Both the position numbers and the translations under genes were made by a program. The notes below the pieces were generated by a model. The model was given only the letters and a program-made list of their open reading frames with translations. It was not told the origin of the DNA and did not search any database. From Candidatus Rothia avicola (GTDB lineage Bacteria > Actinomycetota > Actinomycetes > Actinomycetales > Micrococcaceae): a stretch of 64,000 bases of DNA. Of the stretch, positions 47,720 through 56,046 are shown piece by piece (position 1 is the first letter of the stretch; each line of letters opens with the position of its first letter). The DNA lies in the NCBI GenBank assembly GCA_019115985.1, contig DXCN01000038.1, positions 1 to 64,000 of the forward strand, written 5' to 3'.

Positions 47720-48634
47720 CTACAGGGTGAGCTGTAGACCTACCCAGCGAATGATATCTTCCCAGGTGCTCTCGCTGGCGTAGAGTGCCGGGTCGGAGTG
47801 CTCTGCCCCGCCCATCAGGGTCAGTTCGGTGGCGATTCCGGCGGCTGAGAGAGTGCGGTGGACCTCGATGGACTGATTGGGCGGTACGCAGGTGTCTGCG
47901 GTGCCGTGGATGTAATATACCGGTGCGTGGGTACGTTCGCCGCTTCTCTGGGCTTCTCGGGCGTAGTCGATGGGGTGGGCTTTGGCCCAGTTAACCTCTG
48001 CTGGGCTACCTGCCGGAGCGGGGTAGGTGGAGCCCAGTAGCCGCCATTCTGCGCCGTCGTCCTCGGGATGGTCGTGGGGGAAGCCCCAGGCCACGCGGTC
48101 GTCGAAGATGGTGCGCAGGTCGCTGACCCCGTAGATTGAGACGGCACAGCGGACGGACGAGTCCGGCTCACCGGCGATAGCACGGGCAGCGAGCGCGCTG
48201 GCTGAGAGGCCTTCAAGGTAGGGCTCATTCAGGTGGCCTGTAGCGGCGGCCAGCTGAACCAGGTGCCCACCCGCTGATCCACCTGCCAGGACGATACGGT
48301 TGGGGTCTATTCCGAAGTCTTCGGCCCTGGTTTTGAAGTAGCGGATGGCTGTTTTGAGGTCGTTGATTTGGGCGGGGAAGAGGGCCTCGTGGCTAAGCCG
48401 GTAGTTGATAGAGGCTGTGGCGTAGCCGGCATGGACGAAGCGTTCGCGGACGCGGTGTAGACCGTTATCGGCTAAGAGGAAGGAGGACTTATCGCCGAAT
48501 CGCCAGGCTCCGCCGTGGACGTAGATGAGCAGGGGCACGGGGTGGTGTTCACCGGTGGGTGCGCTGGGCGGGTAGAAGTCAAAGGTCTGGGAGGGGTGGT
48601 TGGTTCCCGCGTAGTTGCCGGTGAGTGTGGTCAT
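47720..48634 (-). CDS. alpha/beta hydrolase (HSL-type esterase)
   Basis: This 304-residue cytoplasmic esterase has HGGAW (40-44), the oxyanion-hole motif of the hormone-sensitive-lipase branch. The nucleophile Ser120 is in GGSAGG, an acid lies in HGTADT near 248 and a His in AEHSD near 281. Similar enzymes act on short acyl or aryl esters. No signal peptide is seen. It lies 10 bp upstream of argS but probably has its own promoter. The physiological substrate is unknown. Confidence 0.85.
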   Translation of the reverse strand: MTTLTGNYAGTNHPSQTFDFYPPSAPTGEHHPVPLLIYVHGGAWRFGDKSSFLLADNGLHRVRERFVHAGYATASINYRLSHEALFPAQINDLKTAIRYFKTRAEDFGIDPNRIVLAGGSAGGHLVQLAAATGHLNEPYLEGLSASALAARAIAGEPDSSVRCAVSIYGVSDLRTIFDDRVAWGFPHDHPEDDGAEWRLLGSTYPAPAGSPAEVNWAKAHPIDYAREAQRSGERTHAPVYYIHGTADTCVPPNQSIEVHRTLSAAGIATELTLMGGAEHSDPALYASESTWEDIIRWVGLQLTL

Positions 48635-48755
48635 TGATTCAGCCCTTCGGTGCGCTGGTCTTTGTTCCTACTGTAATCGGTTTGTGTTGTGGGGCGGGGT
48701 TTCTGATAGAGTAATCAGGTCTGAGTTTCACTATGTACTGTGAGTATTCGGAGTT

Positions 48756-48770
48756 GCCTTCGTAGCTCAG
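48756..48770 (+). repeat. 5' tRNA-Arg-like fragment
   Basis: GCCTTCGTAGCTCAG nearly matches the first 15 nt of the tRNA-Arg gene at 48869 (one difference). The rest of a tRNA is absent. After it comes a GGATTTC...GAAATCC inverted repeat and further dyads with a GCGAAGCGAATC stretch. It looks like a leftover of a partial duplication of the tRNA. Confidence 0.45.
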
Positions 48771-48868
48771 ATGAGTGAGGATTTCCGCGAAGCGAATCAG
48801 AAATCCGAGCGAATCAGCCGAGCTTGCGAGGCTGCTAAACATAATTACAATGGTTGATTATCATATTT

Positions 48869-48941
48869 GCCCTCGTAGCTCAGTGGATAGAGCACCAGTT
48901 TCCGGAGCTGGGTGTCGAAGGTTCGAATCCTTTCGAGGGCA
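48869..48941 (+). tRNA. tRNA-Arg (anticodon CCG)
   Basis: A 73-nt cloverleaf with acceptor GCCCTCG/CGAGGGC, D-arm GCTC...GAGC, anticodon stem CCAGT/GCTGG around TTCCGGA (anticodon CCG, reading codon CGG) and a T-arm with GGTTCGAATCC. The discriminator base is A. The terminal CCA is not encoded. A strong terminator begins just after it. Confidence 0.95.
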
Positions 48942-48998
48942 CAAACAGAAAAGACCTGCCAGAATGCGCGAAGCGCTGGCAGGTCTTTTCTATTTGTG
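48940..48998 (+). terminator. terminator of tRNA-Arg transcript
   Basis: GAAAAGACCTGCCAG (48948-48962) pairs perfectly with CTGGCAGGTCTTTTC (48976-48990), extended by GCACAAA/TTTGTGC. The stem begins at the 3' end of the tRNA and carries a T-rich side, so it should end the tRNA transcript. Confidence 0.8.
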
Positions 48999-49037
48999 CC
49001 CGGCGTCCGCCTTCTTCCCCGCATTTATTCTGTTTTA

Positions 49038-49060
49038 CCCGCAACTAGTTGCGGGGTTTT
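49038..49060 (+). terminator. palindromic terminator between tRNA-Arg and GNAT-VOC gene
   Basis: CCCGCAACTAGTTGCGGG (49038-49055) is a perfect palindrome followed by GTTTTC on the plus strand. It lies 15 bp past the GNAT-VOC stop on the other strand and may serve both directions. Confidence 0.65.
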
Positions 49061-49075
49061 CAGACTAAGTGCGGG

Positions 49076-50065
49076 TTAGTTTGGGGCAACGAGTTCCACT
49101 TCAAACCCCTGCTTGTTTTCGAGGTAGAGGGCGTAGTGGTCGGGGCCGCCTGCATGCGGGTAGCGGTCTGCGAAGAGTTCACTCCAGCCGTGGCTGGTAG
49201 CCTCGCTACGGAGCTGATCGAGCAAGGCTGCGGACGGCACGGTGAAGGCCAGGTGGTTGAGACCGGCGTGGGTGCGGTTATGGGGGCCTGTGGTGTCGGG
49301 GGATTCTTCGAGGACGAGGTAGGAGCCATCATGGGCCTGCCAGGAGATTCCGCCGGGCCACTCCTGGTAGGGCGTCCACCCTAGTTGCTGGGTGAGCCAG
49401 GCCCAGGATGGTAGGACTGTTGCCAGGGATTCGGTCCAGAGTTCAACGTGGTGGAAGCCGGAGCGGGAAACTGCCTCGTGGTGGCGCAGGTTGGGCGGGG
49501 TGCGTCCGTCCTTACGGAGCCTAGCGGCTATCACCGCGTCATAGGTCTGCCCAGCGTAGAGGAATTTCTCCCGCTCAATTCCTTCAATCTGGAACCCGGC
49601 TGCGGCGGCAACGGCTCCGCTAGCGGGGTTGTTGGCGCGATAGCCCAGCTCGAGGCGGCGGAGGCGGGGTGAGGGTAAGGACGCCAGCAGGCCGGTATCG
49701 AGAGCAGGTAGGGTAGGCACGGGGTTGGGCTCGCCCAGGGCCCAGGCGCACACCGCCGTGAGAGCCGCTTTTGTGTAGCCCTGCCCGCGGTAGGGGTCCG
49801 CTAGCCAGTAGTAGACCCAGGCCCTATCCCAGGCTCCGGTATCGCTGCGGGCCGTAAAGTTTAGCCCGATAAGCCCTGCGGGCCGTCCCTCGTCACTGAG
49901 GCAGAAAATAGCCCGGTTTTCAGCCGGCAGGTAGCTGGTTTCGATGAGGTTCCGGGCATCCTCTTCACTGGCGAGGGCTGGCATCTGCCGCTCCAGGCCT
50001 GAGGATGTGCGATAAATCGAGTAAAGGTCAGGGGCGTCGGTGAGCACCCAGTAGCGTAGCTCCAT
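49076..50065 (-). CDS. GNAT acetyltransferase fused to a VOC (glyoxalase-fold) domain
   Basis: This 329-residue protein joins two domains that are usually separate. Residues 1 to about 190 form a RimJ-like GNAT acetyltransferase, with the acetyl-CoA loop in DPYRGQGYTKAAL and a RLELGYRANNPASGAVAAAAGF segment. Residues about 200-329 form a VOC metal-binding fold, with FHHVELWTES at the start and YALYLENKQGFEVELVAP at the end. Family members acetylate amines and bind small toxic molecules or drugs. The ATG has a strong AGGAGG site. A 28-codon frame ends 7 bp before it. Confidence 0.85.
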   Translation of the reverse strand: MELRYWVLTDAPDLYSIYRTSSGLERQMPALASEEDARNLIETSYLPAENRAIFCLSDEGRPAGLIGLNFTARSDTGAWDRAWVYYWLADPYRGQGYTKAALTAVCAWALGEPNPVPTLPALDTGLLASLPSPRLRRLELGYRANNPASGAVAAAAGFQIEGIEREKFLYAGQTYDAVIAARLRKDGRTPPNLRHHEAVSRSGFHHVELWTESLATVLPSWAWLTQQLGWTPYQEWPGGISWQAHDGSYLVLEESPDTTGPHNRTHAGLNHLAFTVPSAALLDQLRSEATSHGWSELFADRYPHAGGPDHYALYLENKQGFEVELVAPN

Positions 50066-50072
50066 ATGCCTC

Positions 50073-50159
50073 CTAGTGGTAGGTCAGGAGTGGGCCGGCG
50101 GAAGGCCCACTATTGCCCCAAAAGCTGTGCCCAGGGGTGAGGGAGAGTGCTTTCTTCAT
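50073..50159 (-). CDS. 28-residue peptide frame upstream of the GNAT-VOC gene (possible leader peptide)
   Basis: An ATG with an AAAGGAG site 5-6 nt before it opens a 28-codon frame (MKKALSLTPGHSFW..., ending LLTYH and TAG). Its stop lies 7 bp before the GNAT-VOC start, within that gene's ribosome site region. The message would contain an 8-bp hairpin inside this frame. The arrangement fits a regulatory leader peptide or a small secreted or modified peptide. There is no match I recognise, and expression is unproven. Confidence 0.5.
   Translation of the reverse strand: MKKALSLTPGHSFWGNSGPSAGPLLTYH
50089..50111 (-). promoter_or_regulatory. hairpin within the leader frame (attenuator-like)
   Basis: AGTGGGCC (50089-50096) pairs perfectly with GGCCCACT (50104-50111) around a 7-nt loop. 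It lies in the coding part of the 28-codon frame and about 24 nt before the GNAT-VOC start codon, so ribosome position on the leader could change its folding. No U-run follows. Confidence 0.45.
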
Positions 50160-50186
50160 TGAATACTCCTTTCGGCGTTTCACATC

Positions 50187-50220
50187 AACTTACCAAAATA
50201 AGGTGGCTATTTTGTAAGTT
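50187..50220. promoter_or_regulatory. AT-rich palindrome, candidate operator
   Basis: AACTTACCAAAATA (50187-50200) and TATTTTGTAAGTT (50208-50220) form an inverted repeat with one extra base. It lies 28 bp before the leader-peptide start and probably overlaps its promoter. The surrounding DNA is GC-rich, so the AT-rich dyad stands out. The ACTTAC/GTAAGT ends resemble sites of HxlR/DUF24-type redox regulators in other bacteria, which is a guess from memory. Confidence 0.5.
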
Positions 50221-50239
50221 TAATCAAGCAGTAAGTGAA

Positions 50240-50337
50240 GCAGGCTCACAGCGAAGCTGCTGGCGCGGGGCTGGCGTGAATCGCTCTTGTGAGCGAAGCG
50301 AACCGGGCGAGAGGGTCGGCAGCAAGCGTGAGCCTGC
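50240..50337. repeat. structured inverted-repeat element (copy 2 of family)
   Basis: This 98-bp element has perfect ends GCAGGCTCAC (50240-50249) and GTGAGCCTGC (50328-50337). The core CAGCGAAGCTGCTGGC (50249-50264) is the exact reverse complement of a stretch at 5882-5897, and the ends resemble those of that element. It lies in the 356-bp gap between the leader peptide and deoD. No coding frame or transposase is present. The remaining gap (50338-50421) should hold the deoD promoter. Confidence 0.65.
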
Positions 50338-50421
50338 GGAACCTAATTGATCTAGGACTTGATGAAGCCGGGTAGACTAGGGGCGAAAACCCCACCCTTT
50401 CGCACCAGAAATGAGAGTGAC

Positions 50422-51144
50422 ATGGCTGAAGCCGTCAACACCCCGCACATTGCCCCGAACGGCGCTGAAATTGCCGAAACCATCCTGCTGCCCGGCGACC
50501 CGCTGCGCGCCAAGTTCATTGCCGATACCTACCTTGAGAACGTCGTACAGTTCAACACCGTACGCAATATGTTCGGCTTCACCGGCGACTACAAGGGCCA
50601 GCGCATTTCGGTCATGGGTACCGGTATGGGTATCCCTTCGGCCAGCCTCTACGCCCACGAGCTCATTCACACCTTTGGCGTGAAGAACCTGATCCGTATC
50701 GGCACCTGCGGTGGCATGGCTGAGGGCCTTGACCTTTTCGACCTGGTCGTGGCCTCAGCAGCTTCGACCGATTCTAACTTCATGCACCACTACAAGCTCC
50801 CCGGCACCTTTGCCCCCACCGCGTCCTGGCCCCTGCTGTCAGCTGTAGCTAAGGAGGCCGAGGCTCAAGGCAAGACCCTCAACGTGGGTAACGTGCTGTC
50901 TTCTGACGTTTTCTACCGCTCTGACTTCTCTGACGCCGCCAAATGGGCTGAGATGGGTGTGCTGGCTGTTGAGATGGAAACCGCAGGTATCTACGCTGTG
51001 GCTGCCGCCGCCGGTGTGCAGGCCCTCTCTGTTTTCACCGTCTCAGACCACCTTTTCAAGGGGGTTGAGACTACCGCCGAGCAGCGTCAGACCGCTTTCA
51101 CCGACATGATGGAGCTCGTCCTACCCGTCGCTGCCAGCCTCTAA
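50422..51144 (+). CDS. deoD: purine-nucleoside phosphorylase DeoD
   Basis: DeoD splits purine (deoxy)nucleosides to bases and (deoxy)ribose-1-phosphate in salvage. The 240-residue hexameric-type enzyme has the start MAEAVNTPHIAPNGAEIAE, LLPGDPLRAK, VMGTGMGIPSASLYAHEL and IRIGTCGG (phosphate site), plus VEMETAGIYAVAA, all conserved. The ATG at 50422 is chosen by this start. The gene stands alone, followed by a terminator at 51155-51207. Confidence 0.96.
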   Translation: MAEAVNTPHIAPNGAEIAETILLPGDPLRAKFIADTYLENVVQFNTVRNMFGFTGDYKGQRISVMGTGMGIPSASLYAHELIHTFGVKNLIRIGTCGGMAEGLDLFDLVVASAASTDSNFMHHYKLPGTFAPTASWPLLSAVAKEAEAQGKTLNVGNVLSSDVFYRSDFSDAAKWAEMGVLAVEMETAGIYAVAAAAGVQALSVFTVSDHLFKGVETTAEQRQTAFTDMMELVLPVAASL

Positions 51145-51154
51145 CTTTTCTGTC

Positions 51155-51207
51155 AGGACGCCCGCGCCCCGCTCCCCTGCCCCAGGGCAGGAGGGCGGGG
51201 CGTCCTT
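51155..51207 (+). terminator. terminator after deoD
   Basis: AGGACGCC (51155-51162) pairs with GGCGTCCT (51199-51206), with an inner GCCCCGC/GCGGGG-type helix and CCTGCCCC/GGGCAGG tip. It lies 10 bp past the deoD stop and ends in TTAT. The stem base is again GGACGCC/GGCGTCC. Confidence 0.75.
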
Positions 51208-51312
51208 ATACGGAAATAGCTTCCAGAAGTTTATCGACTATAGTCGATAGGCTTCACGCGCCCAGTGAAACCTGACCGTTCATGCCGGCTCTGCCCTAAA
51301 ATAGAGGGCAGT

Positions 51313-54300
51313 ATGTCCAGTTCAGATTCTTCCCGCACTCCTGCCCAGCCCCTTTCCGCTATCGCCGCTGCTATGCACAGCGCGGGCGTCCGCGCATCCG
51401 AACCCACCAAACCCCAGACCGCCGAAAAGCGCGGCGACAGGGGGAAGCAGGCGTCCGGCCCTCGTGAAGGGGCGGACGCGCCCGTCCACTCCCAGCGGCG
51501 CGGCCGCAGCTCAGCCCCCCGGGGCAAGCGGGGCGGGAGGAAACCGAACCAGCGCCGCCCCTACACCCCGCTGATACCCAAGACCATCACCTATCCCGAG
51601 GCCCTGCCCGTCTCTGCCCGCCGGGACGACATCATGGCAGCCATTCGCGATAACCAGGTCACCATCGTCGCGGGTGAAACCGGCTCAGGTAAGACCACCC
51701 AGCTCCCCAAGATGCTCCTTGAACTGGGTCTGGCAGAAAAGGGCATGATTGGCCACACCCAGCCCCGCCGTCTGGCTGCCCGATCGGTGGCTGAACGCAT
51801 CGCCGAAGAACTGGGGCAGACAATCGGCGAGACGGTGGGCTACCAGGTGCGCTTCACCTCAGAGGTGGGCGAAGGCTCCGCTATCAAGCTCATGACCGAC
51901 GGTATTCTGCTGGCCGAAATTCAGAACGACCGGCTACTGCGCCAGTACTCGGCCATCATCATCGACGAGGCCCACGAGCGTTCCCTCAACATTGACTTCA
52001 TCCTGGGCTATCTCAAGCGCATTATGCCGCAGCGCCCCGACCTGAAAATCGTCATTACCTCAGCCACTATCGACCCCGAGCGTTTCGCCCGCCATTTCTC
52101 CCCCAGCTTTGTGCCCGGTGTCGGCATCGTCGACGAGACCCTCAGCCCCGAAGAAAAAGAAATCGCTGAGGCAACCCTACCCGATGACGCCCCGCCCATC
52201 ATTGAGGTCTCCGGCCGCACCTACCCCGTCGAGATTCGCTACCGCCCCTTAAGTGAACCCCGCACCGGCGATGGCGGGGAGGACGAGGCGGACGCCGGTG
52301 ACGGCCTCGAGGACGACGACCGCGACCCCATTGAGGGCGTGCTTGACGCCATCCGGGAGCTTTCCGAAGAAGCCCCCGGCGACATTCTGATTTTCTTCTC
52401 GGGCGAGCGTGAAATCCGCGATGCCGCCGACGCTATCGAGAATATGGTGCGCTCCACCCGCCGCCTGGCCGACTACGAGGTACTGCCCCTCTACGCCCGC
52501 CTATCGATGGCTGAGCAGCACCGGGTTTTCAAACCCGGTGGCCGGCCCCGCATCGTGCTGGCAACCAACGTGGCTGAAACCTCCCTGACCGTGCCCGGCA
52601 TCAAGTACGTGATCGATACCGGCACCGCCCGTATCTCGCGCTACTCCGCGCGGACCAAGGTGCAGCGCCTACCCATCGAGCGTATTTCGCAAGCCTCAGC
52701 CAATCAGCGCTCGGGCCGTTGTGGTCGTGTCTCTGACGGTATCGCTATCCGTCTCTACTCCGAAGAGGACTTCCAGGCCCGGGCCGAGTTCACCGACCCC
52801 GAGATTCTCCGCACCAACCTGGCCGCGGTCATTCTGCAGATGACCGCTATCGGAGTGGTCAAGTCCCCCGCCGATATTGAGAAATTCCCCTTCGTTCAGC
52901 CTCCTGAGACCCGCGCTATCAACGACGGTGTCAACCTGCTACGCGAGCTGGGGGCACTTGCTCCCCCCGGCCGTGATGGGGCGGACGCCAGCCCCCGCGA
53001 TACGCGCGGGGCACGCGGTAGAGGGGGGCGGCGTCCGTCCTCACCGCTCACAGCCGCCGGGCGTGCCATGGCGGCCCTGCCCGTTGACCCCCGCCTAGCC
53101 CGCATGATTGTGGAGGGCTCCAAGCGGGGTGTTGCCAAGGAAATCATGGTGCTGGCGGCTGCCCTGACCATTCAGGACCCCCGCGAGCGCCCCGCCGAGC
53201 ACCGGGGTGAGGCAGACTCCCTGCACGCCCGCTATAAGGATGAGAAGTCAGACTTCACCTCCTATCTGTTGCTGTGGCAGTACATCAACGAGAAGCAGGC
53301 CGAGCTGTCATCGAGTCAGTTCCGCAAGATGTGCCACCGGGAGTACCTGAACTTCCTGCGAATCCGAGAGTGGCAGGATCTCTTTGCCCAGCTGCGGGAG
53401 ATTGGCCGGTCGGCCGGTATTAGGGTTGAGGGCGGGCGCGATATTGACCCGGCTGCCAGTGAGACCGAGGTGCACAAGTCGCTGCTCTCGGGTCTGCTGT
53501 CGCATATCGGTATGCAGGATGAGCAGAACCGCCACGAGTATCGAGGGGCGCGCGGTACCCGCTTCGCAATTTTCCCCGGCTCTGCCCTCTTTAAGAAGAA
53601 CCCGGTCTGGCTGGTATCTGCTGAGCTGGTAGAGACATCCCGCCTGTGGGCGCGCGTGAACGCGCAGATTGAGCCCGAGTGGGTTGAGGAACTGGCTGGG
53701 CCCCTGCTCAAGCACTCTTATTCTGACCCGCACTGGTCTGCCCGTCAGGGCTCTGTGCTGGCCCATGAGAAGGTCACCCTCTTTGGGCTACCCATCATTG
53801 CCGACCGGCGTATCCAGTACTGGCGGGTTGACCCGGTAGCTGCCCGCGAGATTTTTATCCAGTCTGCCCTGGTAGAGGGCGATTGGCAGACCCGCCACCG
53901 CTTCTTTGCCCGCAACCAAAAGGCTCTGGCTGAGGTTGAGGAGCTTGAGGCCCGTCTGCGCCGCCGTGACCTGCGGGTTGATGACGCTGTCCTCTTCGAC
54001 TTCTATAACGCCCGTATACCCGAGCATGTTGTCTCTGAGCGCCACTTTGACCGCTGGTGGAAGGAAGAGCGCCGGGTCAATGAGCACCTGCTGGATTTCA
54101 CCCCCGAAAACCTGATTGACGAAGAGGCCGCCGATTACGACGAATCCCTCTTCCCCCGCACCTGGACAGCCCGCACTTCCGGCGGGGAGCTGGCCCTTGA
54201 CCTGCGCTACGAGTACGCCCCCAGCGTGCAGATTGGTGGGGTGCGCTCCTCCCAGACACAGACGGACGGCATTGCCGTGCAGGTTCCGGTGCTCTTCTTA

Positions 54301-55746
54301 GGGCAGCTTGAACCGGCTCCTTTTGAATGGCTGATTCCGGGTCTGCGGGAGGAGCTGGTCACGGCCCTGATTAAGTCCCTGCCCAAGCAGATTCGCAAGA
54401 ACTTTGTTCCGGCACCCGATGTTGCCCGTCAGGCCGTTGAGAAGCTCAACGCCGACTACTCCCCCGCTACTGACTCTCTCACTGAGGCCCTGGCCCTGGT
54501 GCTGCGCCGCCTGCGCGGGCACGTGGTCGACCCAGCCGAGTTCAACTGGGATGCGGTACCCGAGCACCTGCGCTTCACCTTCCAGGTGCGCAACCACCAG
54601 AATAAGATTCTGGGCGAGGGCAAGGACTTAGTGGAACTCCAGGGTCTTTTGCACGCCGAGATCCGCTCTGCCCTGGCAGCTTCTCTGGGTGCAAGCCCCG
54701 AGACCATGGGCAAGATGGCGGCCATGGCCGCTGGTGGTAAGAAGGGGCAGGACGCCCGCGGCGGCTCTGCGCCCTCTGCAGCTCCCAGCGCGGCTGGGGG
54801 CCGGGGTGCAGGTGCCAAGGGGGCACAGGCGTCCGCCCCGGAACAGGCGGCGGGCAGTAAAGCCGTGCGGGAGGTCTCGGGCCTGACCGACTGGCCGGAG
54901 CAGGATCTACCCCGTAAGGTTGAGCGCGTCATTGCCACCCAGACGGTGGCAGGCTACCCGGCCCTGGTTGATGAGGGGACGTCCGTTGCTGTGCGGATCT
55001 TCCCCACCGAGGCTGAAGCTACCCGGGCCCAGCGCGGGGGCGTAATTCGCCTGCTCAAACTCAATACTCCCTCGCCCGAGCGCTACGTCTCTGAGCACCT
55101 GAACAACCGCGAAAAGCTGGTCTTTACGCAGAACCCCCACGGGTCAATTGACGCCCTCATTGGTGACTGCACGGTAGCCGCTATTGACCAGCTGGTACCC
55201 GCTACCCCGCCTTTTACCAGGGCGGAGTACACTGCCCTGTTCAATAGCGTGCGGGCTGAGCTCATTGACACGGTCTTTGTGATGACCAAGCTGGTTGCCG
55301 ATATTCTGTCGGAAACAGCTAAGGTTCAGAAGCTCATTAAGAAGTCCACCTCGCTTGCGGTCATTCACGCCATGAGCGACATGAAGAGCCAGCTGGAGAA
55401 CCTGGTCTACCCGGGGTTTGTAACCGAGACCGGTGCGGTTCAGCTGCACCACCTGCCCCGCTACCTCAAGGCGATCTCCAAGCGCATTGAGAAGCTGGGG
55501 CCCAACGTCAACAGGGATAACCAGCTCATGCTGACTGTGCAGGACCTTGAGGACGCCTACGATAAGGCTGTGCAGTCCCTGCCCGGGGGCACGGTGCCGA
55601 CTCCCGAGCTGGAGCAGGTGGGCTGGATGATTGAGGAACTGCGCGTGAGCTTCTTCGCCCAGGAACTTGGCACCGCCTACACCGTCAGTGAGAAGCGGGT
55701 GGCTAAGGCCCTGCGCGAGGCCATGGAGGCTATCAAGAACGCTTAG
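51313..55746 (+). CDS. hrpA: ATP-dependent RNA helicase HrpA
   Basis: HrpA is a DEAH-box helicase that works on mRNA and stalled ribosomes. The 1477-residue product has an N-terminal disordered, Arg/Gly/Pro-rich region (about 1-95), Walker A GETGSGKTT near 120, DEAH near 218, TSATI, and QRSGRCGR (motif VI) near 465. An acidic insert sits near 315-345 and a low-complexity Arg/Gly/Pro block near 555-580. The HA2/OB-type domains and a long C-terminal DUF3418-type region follow, with another disordered patch near 1140-1180. The length exceeds E. coli HrpA (1300). The ATG at 51313 fits better than an earlier in-frame start. Confidence 0.95.
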   Translation: MSSSDSSRTPAQPLSAIAAAMHSAGVRASEPTKPQTAEKRGDRGKQASGPREGADAPVHSQRRGRSSAPRGKRGGRKPNQRRPYTPLIPKTITYPEALPVSARRDDIMAAIRDNQVTIVAGETGSGKTTQLPKMLLELGLAEKGMIGHTQPRRLAARSVAERIAEELGQTIGETVGYQVRFTSEVGEGSAIKLMTDGILLAEIQNDRLLRQYSAIIIDEAHERSLNIDFILGYLKRIMPQRPDLKIVITSATIDPERFARHFSPSFVPGVGIVDETLSPEEKEIAEATLPDDAPPIIEVSGRTYPVEIRYRPLSEPRTGDGGEDEADAGDGLEDDDRDPIEGVLDAIRELSEEAPGDILIFFSGEREIRDAADAIENMVRSTRRLADYEVLPLYARLSMAEQHRVFKPGGRPRIVLATNVAETSLTVPGIKYVIDTGTARISRYSARTKVQRLPIERISQASANQRSGRCGRVSDGIAIRLYSEEDFQARAEFTDPEILRTNLAAVILQMTAIGVVKSPADIEKFPFVQPPETRAINDGVNLLRELGALAPPGRDGADASPRDTRGARGRGGRRPSSPLTAAGRAMAALPVDPRLARMIVEGSKRGVAKEIMVLAAALTIQDPRERPAEHRGEADSLHARYKDEKSDFTSYLLLWQYINEKQAELSSSQFRKMCHREYLNFLRIREWQDLFAQLREIGRSAGIRVEGGRDIDPAASETEVHKSLLSGLLSHIGMQDEQNRHEYRGARGTRFAIFPGSALFKKNPVWLVSAELVETSRLWARVNAQIEPEWVEELAGPLLKHSYSDPHWSARQGSVLAHEKVTLFGLPIIADRRIQYWRVDPVAAREIFIQSALVEGDWQTRHRFFARNQKALAEVEELEARLRRRDLRVDDAVLFDFYNARIPEHVVSERHFDRWWKEERRVNEHLLDFTPENLIDEEAADYDESLFPRTWTARTSGGELALDLRYEYAPSVQIGGVRSSQTQTDGIAVQVPVLFLGQLEPAPFEWLIPGLREELVTALIKSLPKQIRKNFVPAPDVARQAVEKLNADYSPATDSLTEALALVLRRLRGHVVDPAEFNWDAVPEHLRFTFQVRNHQNKILGEGKDLVELQGLLHAEIRSALAASLGASPETMGKMAAMAAGGKKGQDARGGSAPSAAPSAAGGRGAGAKGAQASAPEQAAGSKAVREVSGLTDWPEQDLPRKVERVIATQTVAGYPALVDEGTSVAVRIFPTEAEATRAQRGGVIRLLKLNTPSPERYVSEHLNNREKLVFTQNPHGSIDALIGDCTVAAIDQLVPATPPFTRAEYTALFNSVRAELIDTVFVMTKLVADILSETAKVQKLIKKSTSLAVIHAMSDMKSQLENLVYPGFVTETGAVQLHHLPRYLKAISKRIEKLGPNVNRDNQLMLTVQDLEDAYDKAVQSLPGGTVPTPELEQVGWMIEELRVSFFAQELGTAYTVSEKRVAKALREAMEAIKNA

Positions 55747-55770
55747 GCCCGCCCGTCCTTGCCATAGGTA

Positions 55771-55811
55771 CCATCTACATCAGAAAAACCCACCTCGTTG
55801 GTGGGTTTTTC
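55771..55811. repeat. 41-nt repeat with terminator hairpin, copy 1
   Basis: The stretch CCATCTACATCAGAAAAACC and on to the GGTGGGTTTTTC end matches 56653-56693 base for base. It contains the hairpin AAAAACCCACC-tcgtt-GGTGGGTTTTT with a T-run on both strands, so it ends hrpA and the XRE gene. The flanks differ from copy 2. Confidence 0.9.
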
Positions 55812-55836
55812 CGATTTTCCTGGTCATTTCTCTCTT

Positions 55837-56043
55837 CTAGATGTTCTCGGGTGCATCGGGGAAGAAAATATCCTCGATCCGGCAACCGAAAACCTCAGCG
55901 AGCTGGAAGGCCAGGGACAAGGACGGGTCGAAGCGTCCCTTTTCAATTGAGATGACGGTCTGGCGTGACACTCCGAGCACGTCGGCAAGCTGCTGCTGGG
56001 AGTAGCCCCGTTCAGTGCGTAGTTCTTTGAGCTGGTTCTGCAC
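55837..56043 (-). CDS. small XRE-family HTH regulator
   Basis: This 68-residue Cro/CI-type DNA-binding protein has the helix-turn-helix GYSQQQLADVLGVSRQTVIS and the usual end LAEVFGCRIEDIFF. It has no other domain. It starts at GTG 3 bp after the stop of the membrane-protein gene upstream and should repress that operon, whose promoter has a pair of palindromes (56521-56562). The layout resembles other small regulator/membrane-protein pairs of unknown signal. Confidence 0.9.
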   Translation of the reverse strand: MQNQLKELRTERGYSQQQLADVLGVSRQTVISIEKGRFDPSLSLAFQLAEVFGCRIEDIFFPDAPENI

Positions 56044-56046
56044 AGG

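Noticed and set aside
48756..48838. A second full tRNA upstream of tRNA-Arg
   Set aside because: Only the first 15 nt match; no anticodon or T-arm can be drawn.
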